Source: Trichuris trichiura (Eukaryota; Nematoda; Enoplea; Trichinellida; Trichuridae). From it: 64,000 nt of DNA. The position numbers and the translations under genes are program-made. Within the stretch, counting starts at the first letter, position 1. Each line of letters begins with the position of its first letter. The notes under the pieces are model-generated. The model saw only the letters and a list, made by a program, of their open reading frames with translations, was not told the DNA's origin and ran no database searches. Location of the stretch: the NCBI GenBank assembly GCA_037903355.1, contig JBAJFE010000056.1:26392-90391 (forward strand), read 5' to 3'. This document shows, piece by piece, positions 1 through 12,843 of the stretch.

Positions 1-3000
1 TTCATTCGTGGTACAAAATGTAGTGACACTTGCAACACCGCGGAAGCAACCTGAGCACACGTACTCTTGCAGCCAAAGCATCCACTAACTCCACCATGTC
101 GAGGAAAGCTTCTGAGCTTAAGCCTAGACACATGTCCTTCATCAATCAAAGCATTGCTGTGATTATAATGCAGACTTGCTTCCATGCCATCAGGCATGGA
201 CCAAGTGGAGACATGAATCACTTTCTTTACGAGAGTGAAGCATTATTGCGTTGATGTGATGAGGATGTTCTGCGCATCAGCAAAGTGTTTCGGTGCTGCG
301 ATCACGATAGTGAGGAAAACAGTCCCGATCGAAAGTCGTTGGGTATCTGTCATGACGTACTATGGTAGTGCTTAACTATGCACAGATGCATTGAACAATA
401 CGTATGCCATGCGCAAGCCGCTATCACCAGCTTTTCTTTTCTCCTACACGCATTTCTTCATTGTCAACCGTCAAAGCTGTTAATTTCTCCGTTGGAATTC
501 TAACAATTCAAGTACACGCACTATTGTACTTGCTTTCGCAAGGATTCTTTGCAACCAAGCAAAATCGTTCAAAACAGCCGTCTAAGCAAAGAGCATGTCT
601 TTGTTGGCAGAAGAGAAGGAAACCGGGACAACAGTGCACCTGTTTTAGAGAACTCTTTTGTATGCAGTCATCTAGTGCGTCTGTTGCCTGTGAACATAGC
701 TGGCTTGCCATGGGCAATGAAGTTTAACCAGCGACGCAACCGTCCACTTTCTGATGCGTGTGAGCCAGGAACTCGAGGCTTCAACTTATGCCCGGTACTA
801 TAGGTCGACCAAAGCGATGTCTCCATTTCGCTTCACGCATACATTATAACAGATAACTTTCACGACTCCACACTTTTCGCGGTGTGTGCGTTAGTGTGTT
901 GAATGGCATAGTAGGTGCGCATCATGCAGATCATTCCACCAACAGAAAATGACGTCGGAGACTGAATGAGGTCCAAAACTGCCACTGATATAAAGTGGAC
1001 GGCAACAGAATCGTCGTAATAATGAATGAGCACTTCTTCAGATTACAAATGTCGTCTAGCATGAAATGTAGACTTCAGATGTGCAGTGATCTGCACCGAT
1101 CATGCTACGCATACGCCGACATTGCTCAGCAGAGCTTGGCCATATTGGTGCGAAACTTATGTGGTGAGCAGTTAACATTTAAAATCTGGTCGGCGAATTT
1201 CTGGCACTGCTTTTGCTCACAGAGACTGCGAAGCAGCTATTGACCTTTTGTTTGTTCTTCTTGACTCAATAATGACTGCCGTTGCGAACGACAAAATCAC
1301 TATTGCAACCACAGCATTGTCGAAACTGTTCCACAAACCAAGGCACAAACAAGAATTCTGCCTTGATTTCGTATGTGATAGAGTTGTGTCAGAGGATAAT
1401 ACTATTGGTAGAATCGGTTTTCGATGCTCACTTCACTCTTTTCGGTAGAAAGAACATTTCACTTTGCATCCATTCAAATGCGATTTCTCCATTGTAAAAA
1501 GGGAAGAAGAACTTAATGTGAAGTCAGCAGCCGCCTTCTTCCGTTAACATTTGCAGTATTTCAGAGGCACCATAAGGCAAGCAGGTCAACATTAAAAATA
1601 ACGGAGGCCACACGTTTTTCCAACTCATAATGTAACGTCTGTGTAAGATCGTAGAACTGAGTTTTCGCTGCACACATTGCCTTCTTTATAGAAGCATTAA
1701 CGCTCTATTCAGTATTCAACACTGACGTCTTGAAAGTGTGAGCAGTACTGATCAGTGCGCAGATCACTACTGGAATACCGTGAATGTACTTCGACGACGC
1801 GCTGAAAAAGATTCGAACGAACACTGCACATGCTTGTCAACGTGCAAGAAACAAACCTGAATAGAGCATTTTCACTGACATGAAAGCAACGGAGAAGGCG
1901 AGTGTCAGGAGTGCCTGTAGTACTTCCCAATAGCGATATGCCGCCATGTCCGTTCATGAACTGGGTGCGTTTGAATGTTATTTAGTTTGCCAGTCATCGT
2001 GCACGACCTTCCAGGAGCTAAGCGGATCTGCGACTTTTCTTCTGTTCAGATAATAGGGTCTGTTTTCTGGACTAACGAACATAGGCAAGAGCACGCTTGA
2101 GCTTCTGTGCTGGCTCCGGCAAATACTTAGTAGGCTGAGCTGAGTTGTCTCGTATGGTAGGAGGTAGCATAAAGGAGAAATCATTTGTGCGTCGCACTGG
2201 CACTGTTTCATCTGATGTCAGCCTTTCGCAGGTAATGATAGTTTTAGATTCCAGAACGTCTGACGAGTTTCCACTTGGTATCGGAAACGCCTTAATCGCA
2301 GTAGCCGTAGCCATAATTTAAATACTAACTTTGAGTCAGTATCTTCTACCATAGGCACTCTCATTTGAGTGCCAGCAGCACCTCACATGACTGAGCTGCT
2401 AGGAGCATACTGTTACCAGTTCGTTGCGGTCCATAATTGACTGATCGCATTCCCGGTTTGTGAAGTGGGCACGCTGCTTCCATGCCGTAGACGAAGTGCT
2501 TCGCTTTCATTTGCTGTTTTTCTTCACAGCTGACTTAGCGTATTGCTCTTTTGTGTTTTTGTTGTTCCATCGGTGAGTTCCCATACCCGTAGCTGCTCCA
2601 GTGTTCTTCAATTCTTCTTTCAGTGCACACATTCGACATAAACTTTTCTGTCTGGCAAAGCTACTAGTTCTTACTGCTGTAAGTTTGAAAGCTTGGGTAT
2701 GGCTTTCTCGATAGCGAAACCGCCGCTCATCTTTTAAATGAGCTTTGAAGTTAGGTGCAGCGTAACCAACCATGTGTTCATCTTTCGCGACCCAGGAAAT
2801 GGGAACAAACCACGATTTAGTTAGCAGCAGAACAGAGTTACTGGAGGGGAACGACCAATAATAACAGTAGTATACCTCCGACTAGCACCAATAATTTGGA
2901 TTTAACCATTATGGAGACCGTTGAGTCGAGGTCAACGTACGACCACTTTGAATGCATACTAACGTCACAGGTGCGGTAGATATTCACTGGAATTTCACAG

Positions 3001-3600
3001 ACAGACCTGCGTTGACTGCACGGAATTGAAAGACGGCAGTAAACCAGACACGTGCACTGTGCTCTGCTCTGCTCATAATAAGTATGGTTGTTCAACAAAA
3101 TAGCATTAGCACATCCGAACGGGCGACCGATGACAAATGTTCGACTGAGCATCAACGTGGAAAATGACGCAGTGCAGCAGCGCCGGAAGTGAGGTTAACC
3201 AGACGTTGTTTACCATTACGGACCATCATGTGAACATGAGAAGACGCTTCACTATGAGGTGTGATCATGAGCCACATGTGACCATCATGTGATCATAACT
3301 GCTCAGTACTACAATGAGGTCAAATTGAGGTCACATGGAAAGCTCTTCTTCGCTTTGTGGCATGAAATGTTGTATGCTTCAGTGAATCAGCTTATTCGAA
3401 CAACGTACTTAGCTGAGGTCTCTGTAAGGTCGCATATATTTTTCTGCACACAGAGCAGCACTGAAGCTTTGGCCATTTTAAACAACATCTGAGCGTTAAG
3501 CGCCTTAAAGGAGCATTCCATAACTTCTCCCAGAAGCTTTCTGAATAGCAAGTATACTGCTGAGAAAATTTTGAGTTGTTTCTCAGAAAAGGCGAGTTCG
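1..3600. other. No recognisable gene
   Basis: Open frames here are short (about 105 codons or fewer) and show no family motif, no consistent exon-intron pattern and no repeat that I can name. One short hydrophobic frame starting at 2910 on the minus strand is discussed in the findings. Around 3225-3300 the phrase accatcatgtga recurs in a few variants. The stretch is either intergenic or intronic. Confidence 0.5.
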
Positions 3601-3952
3601 GAGCACCAACGTCGATTCGTTTCTTGATCGCAGGTGACGTCGATTACAAGCTTCTGCTTCCAATGTGTGGGCAACTGAAAAGTGGTTCCACGTCGTGTAC
3701 ATAGTGTAATTGCTCAGCTACCTTCCATGCTTCATTAGAAAAGAATTCATTCGATGTCTGGATGAATACACGACAAAACGAACTAAGAAGGAAAAAGAGA
3801 GAGAGACGCAACAGCACGACACAAGCGCAGTATTCACACTGACCGCCACCGCCGGCTATGACCGCTTTATATACCTTTTCTCTGAGTAAATATCTCGGGT
3901 CATTCCATAATTGCCTGTTTGCCACGGCTTCCCTAATTGCCGAAGTAAAATG

Positions 3953-4040
3953 ATTGGTCAGTTTAGCCACGGCTAACTTCGGTAACCTGCCTCGTGATTG
4001 GTCAGTTTGGCCACGGCTAACTTCGGTGACCTTCCTCGTG
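3953..4040. repeat. 44-bp tandem duplication
   Basis: Two adjacent 44-bp units (3953-3996 and 3997-4040) begin attggtcag and end cctcgtg, and differ at only a few positions. The word gccacggct appears a third time just upstream near 3921. On the minus strand a TATA-like box (ggtatataaag, about 3865-3875) lies downstream of the units. This looks like the regulatory end of a retroelement, such as a solo LTR, but no terminal repeats or target duplication were found. Confidence 0.55.
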
Positions 4041-4320
4041 ATTGCCGCGGTCACATGAGCACTTGTTTATTAAACATAGATTATGACTAATTAATCGGCA
4101 ATGCGGAAATGGAAACAACACACGAGTGTTACTTACCATTCATTCATACGCATCACTGTGGAGGTACATCTGCTTTCCGACTTCAACCTGCAGTGAAATT
4201 GAAATTGACCACAGACAATGGAAGTTTTTCTTGCTGCGATTAAGTTGAACAAGTGCCCTCTCAGCTGAAGTGTAAAGACAGTAGGGTCAGTCGAATAAGC
4301 GCTTTTCTACCAACCAAGTA

Positions 4321-4683
4321 TGTCGAAATTACTACGATGGAAGCGGGCACAGTCACAAGTCAATGTGATTTACGTGCGTAGGCAGAGTCATCGCAACCAA
4401 GCCACAGTCGCAAAGCAGAACTGAATGCGCAATACCGCACCTCCGCTTGCTCCCTGCAAGTGCAAGTACTATTAACGGATCGTGAGGTTACATCTCTTTT
4501 CTTATATACGCCTAATTAACAAGCACGGGTATTCAGCGAAAGCGAAGACTAGCGAGTAGAAAAATAGCGAGCAAACAGGCAGCGACCAGAGTGTCACACA
4601 GTTGGGTATGCGCCAAACGTAAATTATCCTGACACGCCTAACTGATATGCTCATACTGACGCGTCAGTTTGCATTTCTCAACA
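4321..4683 (-). mobile_element. 3' LTR of the Ty1/copia element
   Basis: On the minus strand a purine-rich tract (GAGAGGAAG, 4684-4692) lies about 60 bp after the pol stop codon. It is followed directly by TGTTGAGAAATG, the usual start of a copia LTR. The proposed end, TTTCGACA at 4321, makes a TGTTGA/TCGACA inverted terminal pair. A TATA-like box (CGTATATAAG) lies inside at 4501-4510. The length of about 363 bp is normal for copia LTRs. I see no second copy, so the element lacks its 5' LTR. The inner boundary at 4683 is well supported and the outer one at 4321 is inferred. Confidence 0.7.
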
Positions 4684-4750
4684 CTTCCTCTCAAACTGAC
4701 TGAGTCAAATATGGAACTTATCCGCTGCCAAATACGCAAGCATTACAAGG

Positions 4751-6507
4751 CTACACATGAGAAAGCCCTAATCCTTCACGTAGTTCGTGAAAACGGATAC
4801 GGCCTAGTGGCTTCGTCATGATGTCTGCCAGTTGATTCGTGCTTGCGACACGCTGATTGTCCAAGTCCCAATTCAGGAACTTCTCTCGCACGAAGTAGTA
4901 CTTAACAGCGATATGCTTTGTCCGCTTATGAAATTCCGGATTGCATACCAGCTTCTCCGCTCCCGCGTTGTCGATTTTTAGCACTGGCGTTTTTAATTTA
5001 ATGCCCAGTTCGTTTAACAGTCCTGTTAGCCAAATAACTTCCTTCGCTCCTTCACTTGCGGTGATATATTCGGCTTCACAGGTCGACAACACCGTTAATT
5101 GCTGCTTATTACTAAACCAGGTGATTACTGCACCGTTGTACTTGCAGACAACTCCACTTGTTGACTTTCAATGTTTGACATCTCCAGCAAAGTCTGCATC
5201 GCTGTAAGCCTCTAGGCCTCTAAAACTGACTTTCCCTTTATATAGGATTCCGAAGTCCGTCGTTCCACGCGGATATTTAAAAATGCGTTTGACCGCTTCC
5301 CAGTCTGCCTTTGTTGGCGACTCGAGCTTTTGCGACGCAGTATTGACAGCGAAAGCAATGTCCGGTCGAGTGGCTATCGCTAAGTACATGAGGCTTCCTA
5401 CAGCACTACGGTAGGGCACCTTGTCATCCAGTTCTTCCTCTGTTCCTTGCGTATGCTTAACGCATGGAGTCGATACCTTGTTTGTTCTTGCCATATTAAA
5501 TTTATTCAGGATCTTTTCACAGTATCCCTTCTGGCAGACAAACACTGAGCCATCATTTCCGCGTTTGATTTGCATACCCAAAAAGCAGTCCAAGGAACCA
5601 ATGGTGATCTTAAATTCCTGTTGCAGCTCTTCCAGAAATTGTTTCACCACTTCGTTGCTAGATCCAGCAACAAGACCATCATCAACGTAAATTTTCTATG
5701 GCGGCAATTAATTTCTTTCCGCTTTCTATGCGCACAAATAAGCATGGATCGGCATGACACTGCTCCAGCTTTTGTTTGCGAATAAATTCCTTGAATCGAG
5801 TATTCCAACATCGCGGTGCTTGTTTCAGACCATACAAGCTGCGCTGCAGTTTGCATACACGGCCACTGCCGTCGTCAAATCCTTCCGGTTGCTTCATGTA
5901 GACTTCGCTCTTCTAGCGAGCCGTACAAAAAAGCTGTTTTGACGTCAAACTGCTTCATCACCAATCCTTCATCCGCAACAACTGCAAGTATTGTGGGTAC
6001 AGTGTCGAAACGTGCGACTGGGCTAAAGGTCTCGTCGTAGTCGATTCCATACTTTTGCGCAAAACCTTTCGCAACAAGGCGAGCTTTGTAACGATCAACC
6101 GTTCCATCTGCCTTTGTTTTGACGCGCAAAACCCAGCGACAGCTTAATGCCTTTTTGTCCGCAGGTAGGTCTGTCAAAATCCAGGTTTCATTCTCCGCTA
6201 AAGATTGAATCTCGTCGTCCGTTGCCTTCTTCCAGTGCATGCTTTCCTTGGCCTTCATTACCTCTGCATATGATTTTGGGATTTCAGCGTCAACTGATAA
6301 AAGCGCATAGTCATCAAGACGCAAAGGTTTTCTCAGTTGAGCCCGATCCCGTAGACTCCGCATCTCTGCGCCAACCGAATCGTTTTCCGTCGAGATCCAT
6401 TTTTCTTCTTCTCCCTCAAGAAGAACTACCGAAAGGTAGACTGCCCGTTTCGCGCAGGTAGCCCAATTATTTTTAATGTATACGGTCGTTATATTGTTGT
6501 TTTCCAC
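4751..6507 (-). pseudogene. pol: Degenerate Ty1/copia pol (reverse transcriptase and RNase H)
   Basis: This is a broken copia-type polyprotein in four blocks: 6507-5875, 5897-5682, 5650-5168 and 5092-4751. The first holds the N-terminal reverse transcriptase signature (CRWVLRVKTKADG, then ARLVAKGFAQKYGIDYDETF). The second has the SLYGLKQAPRCW motif. The catalytic YVDD sits between the second and third blocks. The third has VPYRSAVGSLMYLA and RPDIAFAVN, and the last holds the RNase H region with STCEAEYI and the KHIAVKYYF motif. Two frameshifts (near 5890 and 5690) and one in-frame TGA (near 5167, where copia elements usually have arginine) break the frame. Gag, protease and integrase are absent upstream of 6507, so the copy is 5' truncated and cannot encode a complete polyprotein. 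Confidence 0.95.
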
Positions 6508-6509
6508 GA

Positions 6510-6553
6510 GTTCGGATTAGGGAGGGAGTCGGATTAAGGAGGTTTCACTGCGT
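6510..6553 (-). mobile_element. Terminus of a pogo/Tigger-like DNA element
   Basis: On the minus strand the sequence starts CAGTGAAACCTCCTTAATCC and contains two TAATCCGA words. This has the layout CAGT-n-GAACCTCC seen in pogo/Tigger/Fot-type inverted termini and in the better preserved element at 35.0 kb. Only one end is visible. It abuts the point where copia homology stops, so a nested insertion or a breakpoint is likely. Confidence 0.4.
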
Positions 6554-8896
6554 AAGGTTATCAAGAAACCTAGACAGTTAATAATAGTTAAACAAGTGGC
6601 AGGCACATGTAGCGATTTAATCCTTACATAAACAAACAGGATCGTATCGCCGAAAAAAACTATCTTCTCAAATAAGTATGACGCGTATGCGGTATGCCTG
6701 CACTCACTGCCTTGAGTTCGTTGGAAACACAGGGTCAGACTAATGATGGGGCATAGTCGGGTCTGACAGCTGCGTGCGGTTTCATGTCAAATGAAGTTCT
6801 GCACCTTATTCAAGCCTACTGCTCAAAGCAGGATATTACTACAAAATGAAATAAGTTTATCACGTCAGCATCGCATTCCTTTTAAAGCGATTATTTTACA
6901 ATCAATGGCAAAACAACGAGAACAAAGTAAAAATTTGAGAAACGAACCTTGTACTGCATTTTTCTTATACGGCTGTTACATATCTTTTCACCTATGCCCC
7001 TGCAAACCTACAGTGGCGACATCTACGCGACAGAGTGGTTTATTTATTGCTCCTTTGCCGTCAATGCTTTCCTTATATCTTAGTTTATGCTTAGGCTAGA
7101 GCGGGACAGGATGGACAACAAGGATGTGTAAAACATGTTTATATACTTGCCCTGTATATTTACTTATCGCTCTCTATGGCCAGAATAAATGATAACAAGA
7201 TGAGATGCTTATTAAAAAAAGTAGCGAACATTAACAGGTAATATTGAATTTTCAAAAATGAAGACCACTTTGGCCCTAGGAATGGTGGCTCAGTTGCAAG
7301 CATTATTCACCATCTCACACTCATTTAAGTTTTTCATCAGTTTCAGGCGGAATAGCTGCTAAAATTGTGAGTTGGCAAATTCCCGGACGGTATAAAATTT
7401 TCCCAACCGATCTAATGCTCTCAGTGGTCGATGAAAATTCTAACGCGCTCAGTTTCAAACAAAATATTTCGCGACAGCGACGCGACGTTTCAACTAACAA
7501 TTATAACTCGATTTTAAGCAAATCAATGTTAGAACAAAGTAACCAATGGGAACGAGAAATTAAACGGAACTACTCTTTCAAAGTTGCAACATGACTATTA
7601 ACTGAAACAAAAAATAAGCAACACAACTGGAAAAGATGAATGTGCGCTTATTCGACAAACTGTCTAAGCGCTTGATGGCTATACCGATGGACAAAGTTAT
7701 CTGGTAAAATTCTTATCGAAAGTAATGGATTTGACTTGAGGCCAACGTGGCGAAGTATTACATTCTGAGCTTGGAGACTGCATCAAGCTCATGACGAAAT
7801 TCAAAGGACTTTGGCTGTCTCCAGTGCTTTGCCTGTTCGTGCGATCAGCTGGAAGTTGAAACATAAGCTAAATTGAATGGACTGAAATTATAATAGTCAT
7901 TCACCAGTCGGCGCAGGTCCGTTTAATTTTCGTGGAAGTGGCGCACGTGGAGGAACAAAGCTACCCATCGGTAACTCGCTGCTTGATAGCTAAAGAATAG
8001 CGTAATGGAAGAAATGTTTCTTTAAACAGCAGCATAAATGACTACTGTCATTGTTTCCACCGGAGCAGTTCTTGTTATCTCACTGTTTCGGTTGGAACCT
8101 GACGCAGCCTAACGAAAAGGATGCTATTTGCTTTAAAAAGCACCTATGAACTTGTACCTTCGTAAAGTAGGGATTTGCTCGCGTGAGGCTTTTGTCTGCG
8201 GAAAAGCTGAAAACATTTTTCTTTTACACCAGCAAAAACAGAAAACAACTTCACAAGGAGGTGAACGAATCTATGGAAAGCATGTCGCTGCTTCCCCTAG
8301 AATTGTCATCCTGTTCGCAATTGTTCGTCGTTATCTAAAGTATCAAAGTTAGAGACACCTGCTTGTCAACAACTTTAGCGTTGCAACTAACGTAAGTTTC
8401 TGACGGCAACGTAATTGCCTTCATCGAAGACCTTCAAAATTTACATGTTAATGAACTCCAAAATTTGCTGGCTACTTATCACTTTCGAGTATTTTCTTCA
8501 CATACTGCTAAAGTTCGCTTTCTGAACGAAGGAGAATATGGAATATTTTCATTCAGCTGAAACGTATGACAAAAGTAATTGGACAACGATACAATGCTCT
8601 ATGATACCTTTGTGATACGATCCGGTGTACGCGGAGTAGACAGCTGCGTTGTCGCAATAGGTCTGAATCAAAAAGTTTTTTATCGTTAACAATGGCAAAA
8701 AGAATATACGCTGAACCTTTCTGCAGCTATTTCTTTAGGAATTGTGGCAGCACGTTGTAGCACGTGAGAAGATGGTGTGCCGCTGGCAGGTTCCAAGTTG
8801 TCATGCAAAGCCGCACGAGAATGGACAGGGTTCAAATGAACTGTTTCGTGAATGTTCCTTTAAATAAAAAAAGTTGCCTAAACATACAAGACATAT
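6554..8896. other. No recognisable gene
   Basis: This is AT-rich sequence with only short open frames (102 codons or fewer) that carry no motif I recognise. The composition resembles the other non-coding stretches. It is probably intergenic between the copia remnant and the 3' end of the coiled-coil gene. Confidence 0.5.
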
Positions 8897-10433
8897 CTAA
8901 CATAACTTCGTGTTGGCGCCGGCATTGGCAGTCTGTAAGCTACTAAGTAGCTTGGGCATTTCCTGCGTACAAATCTAAAATGATTAGTAAGAAAATTAAT
9001 AACTGAAATATGAAACAATTGAGCACAGGAAAACAGTTGGAGACAATACACGGAATTGAGAGAGGCATGTGCTGCTTAGACTTAAAATGTACTGCATATG
9101 AACTCACTGAATTGGGATCGTAAAGGTCTCCATCGTCGTCCTGCAAGTTCGCCTTTAACAGATCGATCTCCTGCTCCAGCTTTTTATTCTTCAAAGCAAC
9201 ATTTGCTAGTTTGCAGCAAGCACTCTTCCACATATCCAATTTGCTCCCCTCTTCAACCATAGTCAAGATTATTAAACATGCAAAAATTATTTTTATGTTA
9301 TACCCTTCAAGATTTCGTCTAACGAGTCAGTCGAGTCGCCTAAGTCAGCAACGACTTTTTCAATTTCGTCAACTTCCTTGCGCACATTATGGTACATTTC
9401 AAAAGCGCTTTTGTACTCCCTGGTCCATTCCAACGTTTCGTAATGAGATTGCCAGTAAAGTAGCAGTTTTTCGGTAGCATTGCTTTCTGTTTTGCGCGAA
9501 TCCCTGAAAACAATTCCAAGTTCTCAGGAAAAAGTCGGAAGAATTATGTACTGCCTATTAGAACAACACTATTAACGTAGTTATACGACTTGCACTTGCA
9601 TAGGGGCAGTTCGGGAGGTTGAGGTTACAGATAATAGGGATTTTACTTCGCTCTTACTCAGCTCTTCTTTTTCTTTCAGCATTTAGGCAATCCAGTCGAC
9701 GAGATATTGGTCCTTCTAATTCAAGCAAGAGGGTATTCTCTTTAATAAGGCTAAAAACAAGCCCTAATCTAATTCATGCAGACATATTAATAAGATATCG
9801 TTGGCGGCTCACCTTTTAATTATCTCTTGCTGCGCCAGGAGTTGACCCTTTGACTTCTTCGCAGATACATCAACTTGCTTTTGAATTTCATTCCAGCGCT
9901 TCAACTCATTCGCATATTGTCCTAATCGTTGCTCATAGCCTACGATTAAGAAAGGAAATCTACGCGTCAAGCATAAGCAAAACTGGCTTGTCCATTTTTT
10001 GTAAGCCAGGAGCAATAGATATTATTTGGCTACGGAATGGCAAGACAAGCTAAAATGCCAGACCGAAAGGTAGGAGCAGACCCTTGCGATACTGTCCATG
10101 CGTGAAGCTTAATCGTGAGTGTGCAATGGGTACGCACTTAGACGAATTTGTCAAGTGGTGATCTTAAGAAATAGCGGGAAAGAGAGGACAAGGCATCAAA
10201 AGAACATAAACGCGAAATAGCATAACAAAATGAACAGCAAAGCAATATTTTTACCCTCAATAAGCGCTTGGTTTTCTTCGATTGAAACCAGAATGTCGCG
10301 TACAGAGGTTTCTGAACAAAATCAAGCAGTTTGAAATCGGAAAATAATAGTTACCTAAATCCAAGTATGCTTTCGTTGTGTCCTCTTTTTCCGTTTCGCC
10401 TTTCTCACCGGTAGGAGAATAGTCAACTCCCAT
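8897..10433 (-). CDS. Orphan coiled-coil protein, six exons
   Basis: Exons on the minus strand are 10433-10355, 10311-10255, 9939-9813, 9503-9304, 9250-9108 and 8974-8897. Phases agree at every junction and give a product of about 227 residues. Start: ATGGGAGTTGAC at 10433; stop TAG at 8897-8899. The protein is rich in K, E, Q and L with heptad-like spacing, for example ILVSIEENQALIEGYEQRLG, KKSKGQLLAQQEIIKR and ALKNKKLEQEIDLLKANLQ. It has no signal peptide and no membrane segment. Introns are 43, 315, 309, 53 and 133 nt. Intron 4 (9251-9303) appears to end in AAG; a shift to the next AG also keeps the frame. I do not recognise the family. A small cytoskeletal, kinetochore or trafficking adaptor would fit, but that is speculation. 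The first and last exons are the least certain. Confidence 0.6.
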
Positions 10434-12843
10434 TGTCACGAACGCAACGTTGTAGCAACGAATAATACGTTTTGAAACTCAAAATAATGCCGGAATGAAG
10501 TTAGAACCGCAGTCTTGGGCAAAGGTCTATGACGCCAAAAATTTAAGCGGGATTAAGTTTCAGGTAGCAATAAATTTTATAATTCAGCGAGGCAACGAAT
10601 AAATACTGGGAAAAGTATTGTTGCTTGGTCTGCTAAACACACGCGTCTTATTTATTTTCTTGAAATCTGAAAATTTCCAAATTTTAAAATCTACAGTAAA
10701 ACATTTCGCAGGTTCAAAGCCAAATCAGCCATTTTGAAATTGCATAACACAGTAATTAGCGCGCCAACACGAAGTCAGAAAATAAACGGTTTATTTGTTT
10801 TGAAATCTTAAATGCAACGAAGCATTTTTTCTAATCCGTACAATTTAAATAGCAAATTTTCGCATAACACGGCAAAAAGATCTGGCGAAGCTTTCGGCTC
10901 GGACCTTGGGCTGTCATCAGCGCAAAATTTTATTCATCCATAATAGGTTTGACTGTTTAGGAGAAACCGTCTCTTGTTGCCTAATAAGGCTGGATGGATG
11001 CCTGTCTAGTTGAATTTTGACTACTGCAAGTTAAATCGAAACGCTTTTCCCGGATAGGCGAAAATGGTGCTGACCAACACAAGTTCCGCGTTGTTGACGA
11101 CATAGGATCTGGGCCAAAAGCTTAATCAAGCATTTTTGCCTTGCTAGGTGTACAAAAGCTGTTTTCCTCGCCGTTGACGTGGCATCCTCAAACGAAGAAA
11201 ACATCCGTGAAAAAAAGTTTACCTTACACGAAGAAGCTACAGTTACAAAGAATATAATCAGAATACACGAGAATAAAATGAATAAGTCAGAACCTTAAGG
11301 GGACAAGCGCTGAGCATAAGGCGCCAAGTTTGGTCACGATATTGCATATTGGGTTTGTTAACGGTTTTTCACATTTATTGCATAGTGAGGACTCGAATTC
11401 GATAAATTCTTCAAAATCGTTACGTCTCGGGGAGCTGCTATTGTGTTTTCATGGTTGGATTGCCCCCGTATGGCTGACCATTGTTACCATACTTTTCCCA
11501 GTAAAATCTAAATTTCGGCCTAGGCTGCTTCTTTGATAAGGAACATTTTTATAAAGAAAACATGCAAACAAATTCAAATTATCCAACATTGCAGTATTTC
11601 AAATATATGGCAGTAGGCATAGTAGCTGCAAGTCAATAGACAATCCGAATTCTTTGTTTTTGAGAAATTTCCCAGAGCGTTTCTGGACCTTCTTCCGGAA
11701 TATATTTTAAGACTTGATGCACTTTTGTTCTAATTAAGCCGAGAATTTGATTGAATTCCTAACTACGGCAATGCAGCTATTGCCAGGGAAATGTTGTTTA
11801 ATGCGGTGTTAAATTGGAGCGTTAAGCAACAGATATATGATGTTGAACAAAGCCTGCATTCATTAATGCACCAAGCAGAAAACAAAGTTTTGACAGTACG
11901 CTTCGTTATGCTTTTTTTAATATGGGCAGTCACATCGTCTCAAAGATAGGTACTGTAAGCCGGCGTTGTATTAATTCTAGTAATAGAATAGTTGCTGCTT
12001 TCCGTCGGTTTCTGTAACAACTTTCCTTTGTTGATAATAATACACTGATAGCAGATATGTATGCCGAACGAAGTCAACCGAAAACGCACTATAGACTAGC
12101 TGAGTCTGAGCACTGAGCATTACATCATTTCAACATTAATGAATAGACCGAAAATTTATTATTGTGTTGATATAGTAATAGTAATAAAAATAAAAGTCGA
12201 AGTAAAGTTTTACACTGCTTCAATTAAGGCAGTATATCTGTTCAAGAAACCAAGCATTCATAACGCAAGAAATGGCTAAACCTTTAAATGGGTTTTATTC
12301 TTCGCCGTCGAATGGTTGTATTCTTGTACTCGCAGCAACGCCCACAAAAATGCGGTTGCACGTAAAAAAAGCTTCTCCATCGTGAAGAGGTTAATTTTTC
12401 AGCCGCTACTTGTTTCTCGTGGGTAGTTGTGAAATAGACAATAGTTTGAAGACTTGAAACAAGTTCCTTTGGTAGGAACATGAATCAACAGCTTCATTGA
12501 TGAGCACATACAGTTATGAACATTAATATGTAGTAGCTCTGACACCTATGATGCCAAGGTGGGCTATCGCGACTTGGAAAGTTACAGCGTTTAAGAATGC
12601 AGTGTCAAACCGATGGATCACCGTCTGAGTTATTAATTTCAGAATCAATCTTTGCAGCAATGGTTCGTTGACAATATTCAGCCGGGAACATTTCAGGTTT
12701 CTCGCGCAGGAGTTTACTTAAGGCAGTAAAATAAATCACACGAAAAGCCGGAGATCTGAGCACCTCGTTGTGACAGCCGTTGATTTCGAATGGAAATATT
12801 GCCAAGTAAAATATTTTCATTCGAAGTCCGAGTTATCGCAAAG
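10434..12843. other. No supportable gene
   Basis: This stretch separates two minus-strand genes. A 71-codon minus-strand frame (12820-12605) directly follows the stop of the membrane-protein gene but has no recognised motif or splice partner. The rest is AT-rich with no exon-like block. It may hold the promoter of the coiled-coil gene at its left end. Confidence 0.45.

Noticed and set aside
3644..4054. 136-codon minus-strand frame
   Set aside because: Much of it is the 44-bp duplication and a TATA-like region, and no protein motif is recognisable.
7367..7594. 75-codon plus-strand frame
   Set aside because: No motif, no splice partners and no similarity to a known family.
12605..12820. 71-codon minus-strand frame just after the membrane-protein gene
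   Set aside because: A faint resemblance to helical-repeat (MIF4G-like) proteins was considered, but there is no partner exon and no firm motif.
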